13,009 nucleotides of DNA. It comes from Thermoleophilia bacterium (GTDB lineage Bacteria; Actinomycetota; Thermoleophilia; Gaiellales; Gaiellaceae). Position numbers and translations under genes: made by a program. The stretch is taken from positions 1 through 13,009 of the forward strand of contig JAERMP010000032.1 of NCBI GenBank assembly GCA_016844515.1, given 5' to 3'. Under the pieces are notes generated by a model. It did no database searches, was not told the origin of the DNA, and saw nothing but the letters and a program-made list of their open reading frames with translations. Shown piece by piece: positions 1 to 6,156 of this stretch; within the stretch, counting starts at the first letter, position 1; each line of letters begins with the position of its first letter.

Positions 1-396
1 ACGATCCTCGACGGGATTCCGGAGTCGTTCGTCCTCGGCGCATCGCTTCAGGAGGGATCCGGCGTGACGGTGGCGCTCGTCGTCGGAGTGTTCGTCTCGA
101 ACATCCCCGAGTCCCTCTCTGCGACCAGCGGCCTGCGCACCGCCGGCTGGACGACGCGTCGCGTATTCGCGATGTGGAGTGCAGTCGTCGCAGCTTCCGT
201 CGTGGCAGCGGCCGCGGGCTGGCTCTTGCTGGGCTTGATGCCGACCGGTGGAGGTGCGTTTGCTCTCGCGTTCGCGGGCGGCGCACTTCTCGTCATGCTC
301 GCCGACACGCTCATGCCGGAGGCCTTCGAGCTCGCCGGCCGCGAGGCAGGGTTGCTCACCGCGCTCGGCTTCGCTTTCGGCTTCGCGCTCTCGTAA
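1..396 (+). CDS. ZIP-family divalent metal transporter, C-terminal part (5' end outside window)
   Basis: The reading frame is open from base 1 to the TAA at 394-396, giving 131 visible residues of a polytopic membrane protein. Two ZIP signatures are visible: DGIPES at residues 4-9, followed by FVLGASL, and SNIPES at residues 34-39. These fall where the metal-binding helices TM4 and TM5 of ZIP proteins carry HNxPEG and HExPxE. Three hydrophobic stretches follow, including an Ala/Val-rich one near residues 57-80 and a Gly/Phe-rich C-terminal one, as expected for the last ZIP helices. In the ZIP family these proteins move Zn or other divalent metals into the cytoplasm. Here the usual His ligands are replaced by Asp and Ser, so metal and direction are uncertain. 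The gene converges on the minus-strand gene ending at 403, with only 6 bp between the stops and no clear terminator. Confidence 0.82.
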   Translation, partial: TILDGIPESFVLGASLQEGSGVTVALVVGVFVSNIPESLSATSGLRTAGWTTRRVFAMWSAVVAASVVAAAAGWLLLGLMPTGGGAFALAFAGGALLVMLADTLMPEAFELAGREAGLLTALGFAFGFALS

Positions 397-402
397 GGGC
401 GA

Positions 403-1230
403 TCAGACGCGAAGGAGCGGGCGCGTCAGGCACGTCGGCCCGCCGTCGCCCTTCTTCGAGATCTCGTCGCCGCGGTAGACCGACACCTCGACCCCGGCCC
501 GCTCCATCCGCCTACGCGTCTCCGGGTTTCCGTCTAGGGCGAGCGCACGCCTCGGCCCGAGCGCGAGAACGTTCGAGCCCTGCGACTCGAACTCATCGTC
601 CGGGACCTCGACGACCACGACACTGCGTTCGGCGAGAAGGCGGAGCAGCCGGACCGGGGCGAGCCGCGTATAGACGAGCGCCAGGTCGTCGTCGAGCGGC
701 GAGAGAAACGACATGAGGTGCATCACCTCGCCGCTTCCGTTCCAGTGTGGGAGGTCGAAGGAAACAACGTCGACGCCAGGGAACGCCTTCGCCAACGCGA
801 GGACGGCTGCTTCGTTCGTCCGGTACCCGATGCCGACGAGCAGCGTTCGGTCGTCCAGCCAGACCGTGTCGCCACCCTCGGCGATCGACGGCGCGGCGAG
901 CTCGCCCGCGATCGGCACGCCCGCTTTCTCGAGAGTCTCGGCGATCGCTCTCGGCTCACCGCGACGTCCCTCCTTGCCGGGTCGGAGGAGCACCGCTCCG
1001 GCCGTCCCGACGAGAACGGGGTCGTAGACGTAGATCGCGTCGGGATTCCCGGGATCGTGGCGCGAGACGACGACCTCGACCCCGGCCTCCTCGAGACGTT
1101 CCCGCAGAACCTCGTGCTCGGCCGCGGCGGCAGCGTGGTCCGGTGCCGCTCGCCAGCCGTATTCGCGCCAGTGCGCGACGTCCTGCAGAAGCGGCGGGCG
1201 CACGAGGACACGCTTCAACGTCCCGGTCAT
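403..1230 (-). CDS. DDAH / arginine deiminase-family amidinohydrolase
   Basis: This encodes a soluble 275-residue protein of the guanidino-group-modifying (pentein) superfamily, most like N,N-dimethylarginine dimethylaminohydrolase, which hydrolyses methylated arginines to citrulline plus a methylamine. From the ATG at 1230 the visible landmarks are LVRPP near residue 9, an acidic YVYDP at 67-71, EGGD at 118-121 (catalytic Glu), a substrate-binding GYRTN at 135-139, GEVMHL with catalytic His171, and a C-terminal GDGGPTCLTRPL with catalytic Cys267. All three catalytic residues are present and the length is close to bacterial DDAH (about 255). The ATG at 1230 is preferred because GGGAG lies 7 nt upstream. 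In-frame GTG 1257 and ATG 1254 would add 8-9 residues without a good ribosome site. It lies just downstream of the dehydrogenase gene and is probably co-transcribed. Arginine deiminase or another amidinohydrolase is possible. Confidence 0.85.
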   Translation of the reverse strand: MTGTLKRVLVRPPLLQDVAHWREYGWRAAPDHAAAAAEHEVLRERLEEAGVEVVVSRHDPGNPDAIYVYDPVLVGTAGAVLLRPGKEGRRGEPRAIAETLEKAGVPIAGELAAPSIAEGGDTVWLDDRTLLVGIGYRTNEAAVLALAKAFPGVDVVSFDLPHWNGSGEVMHLMSFLSPLDDDLALVYTRLAPVRLLRLLAERSVVVVEVPDDEFESQGSNVLALGPRRALALDGNPETRRRMERAGVEVSVYRGDEISKKGDGGPTCLTRPLLRV

Positions 1231-1263
1231 CGATGCGCTCCCGAACAGTGGCATCACCCGAAG

Positions 1264-2145
1264 CTACACGGCGTTCGGGGGCGTCCGCCCCTCGAGCAGG
1301 ACGGCTCGAAGCGCGTCGACGCAGAGCAGTCCCATTGCGAGGCGGGTCTCGCGCGTGGCGCTCGCGATGTGCGGGGTGAGGACGACGTTGTCGAGCTCGA
1401 GCAGCTCCTCGGTCACGTGCGGCTCGAACTCGTACACGTCGAGCGCAGCGCCCGCGACCGTACCCGCGCGAAGCGCGGTCACCAGCGCCTGTTCGTCCAC
1501 CACCTGTCCCCGAGCCGTGTTGACGACGACCGCGGTCGGCTTCATAGCGGCCAGGGCCTGGGCATCGATCAGGTGGTGCGTCTCGGGAGTCAGCGGGCAG
1601 TGGAGGCTGACGACGTCCGCGCTTGCGAGCATCGCACGCAGATCGTCGCCGCGCCCGGCGAACGTCGGGCGCGCGCCGTGCGCCTTGGCCAGCTGCGCCA
1701 CCCTTCGTCCGATTCGCCCCGGACCGACCACGAGCAACTCCTTCCCCTCGAGGCTCTCCCCGACCATGAAGTCAGGTCCCCACTCCCAGTGATCGCGACG
1801 GCGGAGTGAGCGATCGCCTTCGCAGATCCGTCGCAGGAGAGCGAGCACGAGGCCGATCGCATGCTCTGCGGTGGCGTTCGTCAGCACGCCCGGAGTGTTG
1901 GTGACGACGATCCCGCTGCTGCGCGCCGCTCCGAGGTCGATGTTGTCGATGCCGACTGCGTAGTTCGCGACAATCCGGAGTTGCGGGCCGGCGGCGCGGA
2001 GGTACGCGGCGTCGACCCTGACAGCAGGCGTGACGACGATTCCGTCCGCTCCGTCCGGCGTCAAGACGAGCTCGAATGCGCGGTCGAGCTCCTGTTCGAC
2101 CTCGGCAGGCACACCAGCCGCTTCGTGAACGCGTGGCCGCGGCAC
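1264..2145 (-). CDS. D-2-hydroxyacid dehydrogenase (NAD(P)-dependent; glyoxylate/hydroxypyruvate reductase or PGDH-like)
   Basis: This is a cytosolic oxidoreductase that interconverts 2-oxoacids and D-2-hydroxyacids. The 293-residue protein contains NYAVGIDNID (61-70), TNTPGVLTNATAEHA (83-95), the Rossmann motif GPGRIG (141-146), HCPLTPETHHLI (182-193), NTARGQVVDE with catalytic Arg212, LDVYEFEP with the probable catalytic Glu241, and TPHIAS with catalytic His259. It is slightly shorter than usual (about 310-330) and has no ACT domain, which argues against a full-length regulatory PGDH; the exact substrate cannot be read off. The frame stays open to 2208, but family alignment begins at PRPRV, so I chose the GTG at 2145. 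GGGGAG sits about 12 nt upstream inside the left arm of the 169-bp inverted repeat. The upstream codons look like translated repeat DNA. It is followed within 40 nt by the DDAH-like gene, suggesting an operon. Confidence 0.86.
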   Translation of the reverse strand: MPRPRVHEAAGVPAEVEQELDRAFELVLTPDGADGIVVTPAVRVDAAYLRAAGPQLRIVANYAVGIDNIDLGAARSSGIVVTNTPGVLTNATAEHAIGLVLALLRRICEGDRSLRRRDHWEWGPDFMVGESLEGKELLVVGPGRIGRRVAQLAKAHGARPTFAGRGDDLRAMLASADVVSLHCPLTPETHHLIDAQALAAMKPTAVVVNTARGQVVDEQALVTALRAGTVAGAALDVYEFEPHVTEELLELDNVVLTPHIASATRETRLAMGLLCVDALRAVLLEGRTPPNAV

Positions 2146-2150
2146 GGCGG

Positions 2151-2319
2151 CTAAGTGCTCCCCGCCGTAAATACGGTCACGCTTCGCGCGGCTGCGAACG
2201 CTTCGCATGCCGTCGTCCTCGGTCGGGCCAATATTCTCGATATTGGCCCTCCCTGCGTCCTAGGCCCGCTCGGTTCTCGCCGGCGAATCGCGACTGTATT
2301 TACGGCCGGAAGCACTAAG
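2151..2319. repeat. 169-bp symmetric inverted-repeat element between two minus-strand genes
   Basis: The left arm (2151-2188) reads as the reverse complement of the right arm (2282-2319) with about 31 of 38 positions matching by eye. The core CCGTAAATAC is identical in both. The centre of the element holds a second, perfect palindrome (2225-2249), so the structure is symmetric about roughly position 2236. Read outward, each arm contains GTATTTACGGC followed by a GGGGAG or CGGAAG purine run. The left run is the likely ribosome site of the dehydrogenase gene, and the right arm supplies the TAG stop of the SnoaL-like gene (2315-2317). It could be a MITE-like mobile repeat or a duplicated, inverted promoter/leader. 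No transposase or clear target-site duplication is seen. Confidence 0.6.
2225..2249. promoter_or_regulatory. Perfect 10-bp palindrome, candidate operator or hairpin
   Basis: GGGCCAATAT pairs perfectly with ATATTGGCCC around a 5-nt TCTCG spacer. The AT-rich inner part (AATAT/ATATT) stands out in GC-rich surroundings. It sits at the centre of the 169-bp inverted element, upstream of the dehydrogenase start and downstream of the SnoaL-like stop. It could be a dimeric regulator site, the tip of a large cruciform, or a transcript hairpin. There is no T-run after it on either strand, which argues against a canonical terminator. Confidence 0.45.
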
Positions 2320-2743
2320 CGTCGAGCAAGCGCGGACGGTGCGACGACGAGTAGACGTCCTTGCGGAGAATCAGGCCGTTCTCGAACGGGAACACGTCGA
2401 TGCCGTCCCACTCGACGCGGTGACCTTCCCGGTTGGTCGCAGTCGCCGTCCACTCGCTGACGACAAGCCCGTCGCGCGTGTACAGCCGCCGGCCGCTAAA
2501 CGTGAGATCGGGTGCGTTCTCGAAGATCCTGGAGATGTGCGGCCCGACGTCATCTCCCTCGACCCGCTCACCGGCCGTGTGATTCTCGAAGACCATTCCA
2601 GGAGCGTGGAAGGCGAGGATGGCGTCGACGTCGTGATCGTTCCACGCGTTGTTGTACAGCTCGATCGTCTTCTCGAGCGCCGCGGGCGAGTCAAGGACGT
2701 TCACGGGCCGAGTATCGCAGTCCTGTCGATGCGCTCGAGACAT
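2315..2743 (-). CDS. SnoaL-like / NTF2-fold protein
   Basis: This small soluble protein of 142 residues has a sequence typical of SnoaL-like polyketide-cyclase and limonene-epoxide-hydrolase-like proteins: TIELYNNAWNDHDVDAIL, then a HAPGMVFENH segment, an ISRIFENAPDL helix, SEWTATATN, and a WDGIDVFPFENGLI strand ending in KDVYSS. The fold is a cone-shaped alpha+beta barrel with a hydrophobic pocket. Substrates in the family vary widely and none can be assigned. ATG 2743 gives the longest sensible protein. GTG 2704, closer to where family similarity begins, is an equally plausible start, as neither has a strong ribosome site. The frame also stays open upstream into arsR antisense, which is not credible coding. 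It is divergent from arsR, and ATG 2743 would overlap the arsR -35 region, so the two may share control. The stop codon lies within the inverted repeat. Confidence 0.75.
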   Translation of the reverse strand: MSRAHRQDCDTRPVNVLDSPAALEKTIELYNNAWNDHDVDAILAFHAPGMVFENHTAGERVEGDDVGPHISRIFENAPDLTFSGRRLYTRDGLVVSEWTATATNREGHRVEWDGIDVFPFENGLILRKDVYSSSHRPRLLDA

Positions 2744-2772
2744 TGACAAGCATCGATCTATGCTGCTACGGT
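2743..2772 (+). promoter_or_regulatory. Probable leaderless promoter of arsR-arsM
   Basis: A consensus TTGACA (2743-2748) is followed after 18 bp by TACGGT (2767-2772), a TAnnnT-type -10. The predicted start of transcription about 7-9 nt later coincides with the ATG of arsR at 2781, so the mRNA is probably leaderless. That fits the absence of any Shine-Dalgarno sequence before this ATG. Confidence 0.55.
2749..2764. promoter_or_regulatory. Candidate ArsR operator palindrome
   Basis: AGCAT and ATGCT form a perfect 5-bp inverted repeat separated by 6 bp (CGATCT). It lies between the -35 and -10 of the arsR promoter, where bound repressor would block RNA polymerase. A CATCGAT unit within it recurs at 2776-2782 across the arsR start, so a longer or second site is possible. 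Autoregulation of this kind is the rule for ArsR/SmtB proteins, but the specific site is inferred from position and symmetry only. Confidence 0.4.
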
Positions 2773-2780
2773 GAACATCG

Positions 2781-3134
2781 ATGAACGTCGATCTCTCGCG
2801 GATGGTCACGCCGACCGCCTGCTGCCGGCCTCTCGACGACGACCTCACGACCGACGACGCGGAGGCGACCGCTGCGCTGTTCAAGGCTCTCGCCGACCCC
2901 GCGCGAGTCCGCATCGTGAGCATGCTCGCGCGCAGCTCCGAGCCGGCCTGCGTCTGCGAGCTCACGCCTCCACTCGGGCTCTCGCAGCCGACCGTGAGCC
3001 ACCACCTGAAGAAGCTCGTCCAGGCCGGCCTGCTCGAACGCGAGCAGCGCGGCGTCTGGGCCTACTACACGCTCGACCGCGCCGCGCTCGACCGCGCGGC
3101 GAGCGTCCTCGACCTGAAAGGAGTAACGATATGA
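2781..3134 (+). CDS. arsR: ArsR/SmtB-family arsenic-responsive repressor
   Basis: A 117-residue winged-helix metalloregulator expected to bind its own promoter and release it when As(III) is bound. The N-terminal FKALADPARVRIVSML (34-49) and the recognition-helix region LSQPTVSHHLKKLVQAGLL (67-85) are classic ArsR signatures, followed by the GVWAYYTL wing. Possible arsenic ligands are a vicinal pair Cys14-Cys15 and ACVCEL with Cys57 and Cys59. The Cys pair near residue 15 plus a Cys near 55-57 closely resembles the three-Cys site described for Corynebacterium glutamicum ArsR, while the CVC pair recalls the plasmid-type ArsR site, so both kinds of ligand are present. ATG 2781 is chosen because of the leaderless promoter in front of it. 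The stop overlaps the arsM start (ATGA), implying translational coupling. Confidence 0.9.
   Translation: MNVDLSRMVTPTACCRPLDDDLTTDDAEATAALFKALADPARVRIVSMLARSSEPACVCELTPPLGLSQPTVSHHLKKLVQAGLLEREQRGVWAYYTLDRAALDRAASVLDLKGVTI
3117..3123 (+). promoter_or_regulatory. Strong ribosome binding site of arsM
   Basis: AAAGGAG lies within the last codons of arsR, 7 nt before the ATG at 3131. It fixes the arsM start at 3131, although the same frame is open from 2771. Confidence 0.8.
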
Positions 3135-3886
3135 CGACCGACGTCCACGAGCACGTGCGTGAGCGCTACGCGGAGGCCGCCCTGAGTCTCTCCGAAGGAT
3201 GTGGCTGCGGATGCGATTGCGAGAGCATCGGCTGCTGCGGCGAAGAAGAGACGACGCTCTTCGGTCAGGGTCTCTACGCGGCCAACGACCGCGCAGGCCT
3301 CCCCGAGAGTGCAGCCGCCGCAAGCCTCGGTTGCGGGAACCCGGTCGCGGTCGCAGAGATGCACCAGGGCGAGACCATCCTCGATCTCGGCTCGGGCGGG
3401 GGCATCGACGTTCTCCTCTCGGCCCGGCGCGTCGGGCCCACGGGCACGGTCTATGGGCTCGACATGACCGACGAGATGCTCGCTCTCGCGCGGCGCAACG
3501 CTCGCGAGGCGGGCGTGACGAACGTCCACTTCCTCAAGGGGCTGATCGAGGCGATTCCCCTCCCGGCCGCGAGCGTGGATGTCGTGATCTCGAACTGCGT
3601 CGTCAACCTCTCGCCCGAGAAGCCCAAGGTGCTTGCGGAGATCGTGCGCGTGCTCCGCCCCGGCGGGCGTGTCGGGATCTCGGACATCGTCGCCGAGGAC
3701 CGACTGTCACGCGCTGACCGTGCCGAACGCGGAAGCCATGTCGGCTGCATCGCGGGCGCGCTCTCCGAGAGCGAGTACCGGGAGGGACTCGAGGCTGTGG
3801 GCCTCGCCAACGTCGAGGTCGAGTTCACGCACCGAGTCGCGGACGGGATGCACGGCGCGATCATTCGCGCAGTGAAGCCCGCGTAG
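3131..3886 (+). CDS. arsM: Arsenite S-adenosylmethionine methyltransferase
   Basis: This 251-residue cytosolic enzyme methylates As(III) using SAM, yielding methylated, partly volatile arsenicals. SAM motif I is [11 protein letters not shown] (83-93) and the acidic loop is GLDMTDEML (109-117). The three Cys residues that bind arsenic in ArsM enzymes are all present in recognisable contexts: SLGCGNP (Cys68), ISNCVVNLS (Cys156) and [10 protein letters not shown] (Cys206). The post-motif [14 protein letters not shown] is also typical. Before the Rossmann domain is a six-Cys cluster, Cys24, 26, 28, 30, 35 and 36, in a Gly-rich segment, which may help capture arsenic. The length matches short actinobacterial ArsM forms lacking the long C-terminal domain. 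It is the second gene of an arsR-arsM operon (4-nt overlap, strong SD). No arsenite pump or arsenate reductase is next to it. Confidence 0.92.
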   Translation: MTTDVHEHVRERYAEAALSLSEGCGCGCDCESIGCCGEEETTLFGQGLYAANDRAGLPESAAAASLGCGNPVAVAEMHQGETILDLGSGGGIDVLLSARRVGPTGTVYGLDMTDEMLALARRNAREAGVTNVHFLKGLIEAIPLPAASVDVVISNCVVNLSPEKPKVLAEIVRVLRPGGRVGISDIVAEDRLSRADRAERGSHVGCIAGALSESEYREGLEAVGLANVEVEFTHRVADGMHGAIIRAVKPA

Positions 3887-3890
3887 GTCG

Positions 3891-5117
3891 TCAGGCGAGA
3901 AGCGCTCGGTTCGCACCAAGCGCCTCGAGGATGCGGTCGACGTCCTCCTCGACGTTGTAGAGGTGCAGCGAGACGCGGAGGTTCGCGTCGCGTGTTGAGG
4001 TAACGATCCGCTGCTCGGCGAGTGCAGCGACGAGAGCGTTCGGATCCGTCGAGACGACGCAGATCAGCGGGCCGTACTCCCCTGCCCCGTGCGGTGTAGC
4101 AACGGTCGCGCCGAGCTCGTCGAGACCGACGAGCAGGCGCTCGGCAAGGCCGCGGATGTGCACCTCGATCGCTGGCACTCCGACCCCGGCGATGAGCTCC
4201 ATCCCGGCCGTCCCCGGATAGAGCGACGGAACGGGCGGGGTCCCGCTGTCGAAGCGCCTGGCGGTCGCGTGCGGTGAGTAGTCGGCGATGGACATGGCGA
4301 AGATGTCCTCGTCGGCGAACCAGCCGGTCTGTGTCGGAAGCAGCGACTCGAGCAGCGAGCCGCGCAGCCACATGAACCCGAGACCGGCCGAGCCGAGGAG
4401 GTACTTGACGGTGCCGCCCGTGACGACGTCCGCGCCGAGCGTGCGGACGTCGAGCTCGAGTGCACCGACGCCCTGGTAGCTGTCGGCGAGCACGAGTGCG
4501 CCGCTTGCGTGGCCTATCTCGGCGATCGAAGTGACGTCGTGCCTGTGGCCCGTGCGGAAGGAGACGGCAGTGCAGCAAACAAGCGCCGTGCGCTCGTCCA
4601 CCGCTTCGGCGAAGCGCTCCGGGGGAATCGAGCCGTCGGGCTCGGGCGTGACGTGAACGACCTCGGCACCACGGAGTGCCTGCGCGTGTGCGATCTGCCC
4701 GACGGTCGGGAACTCGTATTCGCTGATCACGATGCGGTTTCGCTCGCCGCTGAAGTCGAGCGCCGAGACGAGAGCGCTGACCCCCTGCGAGACGGACGTG
4801 GTGACGGCGACCTCGTCGGTGGGCGCGTGGATCAACCCGGCGAAGCCCGCGCGAGCGGCCTCGTTGCGCTCGACCCAGAACTCCCACTCGGCACCGTTCT
4901 CGTCCCAGCCGGCCAACCAGTCCTCCGCCGCGGCCCGGACGCGCAGCGAGAGCGCCCCCTGCGAGCACGAATTGAGATACGTCGTGTGCTCGAAGATCGG
5001 AAATTCGGCGCGCGCCGACTTCCCCGGGGTCAGACCCGGGGTCTGACCCCGGGTCATGTCCGTTGCAGACCCCACCGAGTGCGGCACGGGGGCCTCCGAT
5101 CGCTCCTGGGCCGACAT
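3891..5117 (-). CDS. Class V aminotransferase-fold PLP enzyme (cysteine desulfurase / isopenicillin-N-epimerase-like)
   Basis: This PLP-dependent enzyme of fold type I has 408 residues from ATG 5117. Landmarks are TYLNSCSQGALS (46-57), VTTSVSQGVSALV (105-117, cofactor phosphate region), LADSYQGVGALELD with Asp212 (pyridine-N ligand) and Gln215, and GGTVKYLLGSAGLGFMWLR with the Schiff-base Lys238. A C-terminal small domain ends in LRVSLHLYNVEEDVDRIL. There is no clear cysteine-desulfurase active-site Cys loop, so an epimerase, lyase or kynureninase-like role is as likely as desulfuration. Codons 22-33 encode a TRGQTPGLTPGK stretch created by a REP-like palindrome, so the natural N-terminus is uncertain: ATG 5117 has TAAGCT 7 nt upstream, fitting a leaderless start, and ATG 5057 is the alternative. 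It is divergent from the LLM gene and convergent with arsM (4 bp between stops). Confidence 0.8.
   Translation of the reverse strand: MSAQERSEAPVPHSVGSATDMTRGQTPGLTPGKSARAEFPIFEHTTYLNSCSQGALSLRVRAAAEDWLAGWDENGAEWEFWVERNEAARAGFAGLIHAPTDEVAVTTSVSQGVSALVSALDFSGERNRIVISEYEFPTVGQIAHAQALRGAEVVHVTPEPDGSIPPERFAEAVDERTALVCCTAVSFRTGHRHDVTSIAEIGHASGALVLADSYQGVGALELDVRTLGADVVTGGTVKYLLGSAGLGFMWLRGSLLESLLPTQTGWFADEDIFAMSIADYSPHATARRFDSGTPPVPSLYPGTAGMELIAGVGVPAIEVHIRGLAERLLVGLDELGATVATPHGAGEYGPLICVVSTDPNALVAALAEQRIVTSTRDANLRVSLHLYNVEEDVDRILEALGANRALLA
5026..5050. repeat. REP-like perfect hairpin (GGGGTCAGACC / GGTCTGACCCC)
   Basis: An 11-bp perfect stem (5026-5036 with 5040-5050) flanks CGG, in which the outer C and G can also pair. 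CCCC precedes it and GGGTC follows, and a partial extra copy (CAGACCCC) occurs at 5067-5074. The GGGGTCAGACCCC-type palindrome resembles repetitive extragenic palindromes that I recall from many environmental genomes, often moved by REP-associated Y1 transposases; none is present here. It lies within the 5' coding part of the PLP-enzyme gene on the minus strand and keeps the frame. Confidence 0.6.
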
Positions 5118-5124
5118 CGAGCGG

Positions 5125-5156
5125 AGCTTACTCTCGGCCGCCGGCTTCGCTAGCGT
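5125..5156. promoter_or_regulatory. Divergent -10-like elements for the PLP enzyme and LLM genes
   Basis: On the minus strand TAAGCT (plus-strand 5125-5130) ends 7 nt before ATG 5117. On the plus strand TAGCGT (5151-5156) ends 7 nt before GTG 5164. Both fit TAnnnT and the spacing expected of leaderless transcripts, and the two starts are only 46 bp apart. The -35 regions are poor (TTACTC at 5128-5133 for the plus strand; nothing clear on the minus strand), so this is a weak call. Confidence 0.35.
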
Positions 5157-5163
5157 CGTCGCC

Positions 5164-6156
5164 GTGCGCGTCGGCGTCCGTCTCGTCCAGTACCTCGGCT
5201 CGCCTCGAGAGGTCGTGTCTCTTGCGGTCGCCGCAGAGGAGGCCGGTGTCGACGAGGTCTGGGTTCCTCACGACCCGTTCATGAGCCACGCTTGGACGAT
5301 CTCGACGGCGATCGCCGAGGCGACCGACCGGGTCGTCGTCGGTTCGCTCGGAACGAATCCCTACACCACCGACCCGTCGGAGATCGCAGCCCAGGTCGCC
5401 ACGCTCGACCTCCTCTCGGACGGGCGGGCCGCACTCGGGCTCGGCTTGCACACCACGTCGATGGTGGAGTGGCTCGGTCTTGACGCCTCCGACGTCGTGC
5501 CTCGCACCCGCGCCGCGGCAGCGATCGTGCGCGCGCTGCTGCGTGGTGAGACGGTTCGAGGCGATGGGCCATACCGCTGGGGCCCCGAGTGTGCGCTGCG
5601 CTTCGCCCCGCTCCGCGCGGAGGTCCCTATCCACATTGCAGGGTTCGGAACGGATCTCCTGCGCCTGGCCGGCGAGATCGGCGACGGAGCAATGCCGATG
5701 GCGACACCACCGGAGTCGGTCGCAGCGCTCGCAGACGATGTCCGCGAGGGAGCACGAGGCGCGGGGCGCGATCCGGGCGACCTGGAGATCGTCGCGTGCG
5801 CGTGGCTCTCGCTCTCAGGGGACGGTCGCGGCACAGAAGAGCCGCTCCGGCCCATGATCGCGACGTTCGGCCCGTACCTCGAGGAGCGTGCCCTGTCCTC
5901 GATCGGGCTCTCCCGCTCCGACTTCGCCCCGCTCCGCCAGCTCGTCGAGAGCGGGCAACTGGAGGCTGCGGCGGCCGCGGTGACCCCTCCGATGCTCCGC
6001 CTGGGCCTCGCCGGTACACCAATGGAAGTCTCGGAGCGAATCGCAGCGTTGGCGGATTCGGGGGTCACCCAGATCAGCCTCGGCGGCCCGCTCGGGCCGG
6101 ACCCGAGAGAGGCGATACGGCTCCTCGGCGAGCTTGTAATTCCTGCGCTGCGTTAG
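5164..6156 (+). CDS. LLM-class (luciferase-like) F420- or flavin-dependent oxidoreductase
   Basis: A 330-residue TIM-barrel oxidoreductase of the bacterial luciferase-like family. It opens with VRVGVRLVQYLGSP, followed by AVAAEEAGVDEVWVPHDPF (typical first helix and second strand), TDRVVVGSLGTNPYTTDPSEIAAQVATLDLLSDGRAALGLG (the most diagnostic block of the family), RGETVRGDGPYRW, and PIHIAGFGTDLLRLAGEIGDGAM. The C-terminal part has a TPMEVSERIAALADSGVTQISLGGPLG block like F420-dependent methylene-H4MPT reductase relatives. These proteins are usually hydride-transfer enzymes using F420H2 or FMNH2; substrate and cofactor cannot be fixed from sequence alone. The frame is open from 5056, but the first 36 codons show no family similarity and overlap the divergent gene, so GTG 5164 is chosen. 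The stop abuts the livF stop directly. Confidence 0.85.
   Translation: MRVGVRLVQYLGSPREVVSLAVAAEEAGVDEVWVPHDPFMSHAWTISTAIAEATDRVVVGSLGTNPYTTDPSEIAAQVATLDLLSDGRAALGLGLHTTSMVEWLGLDASDVVPRTRAAAAIVRALLRGETVRGDGPYRWGPECALRFAPLRAEVPIHIAGFGTDLLRLAGEIGDGAMPMATPPESVAALADDVREGARGAGRDPGDLEIVACAWLSLSGDGRGTEEPLRPMIATFGPYLEERALSSIGLSRSDFAPLRQLVESGQLEAAAAAVTPPMLRLGLAGTPMEVSERIAALADSGVTQISLGGPLGPDPREAIRLLGELVIPALR

Noticed and set aside
718..1809. A 363-codon plus-strand open frame
   Set aside because: It is antisense to the well-supported DDAH-like and dehydrogenase genes and has no family-like motifs.
2225..2249. Rho-independent terminator for the SnoaL-like gene
   Set aside because: The stem is perfect but no T-run follows on the minus strand and it lies about 65 bp beyond the stop; kept only as a palindrome of unknown role.
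3451..4968. A 505-codon minus-strand open frame across arsM and the PLP-enzyme gene
   Set aside because: It reads antisense to arsM and out of frame with the PLP enzyme, is low-complexity in Arg and Ala, and has no recognisable domain; typical of GC-rich DNA.
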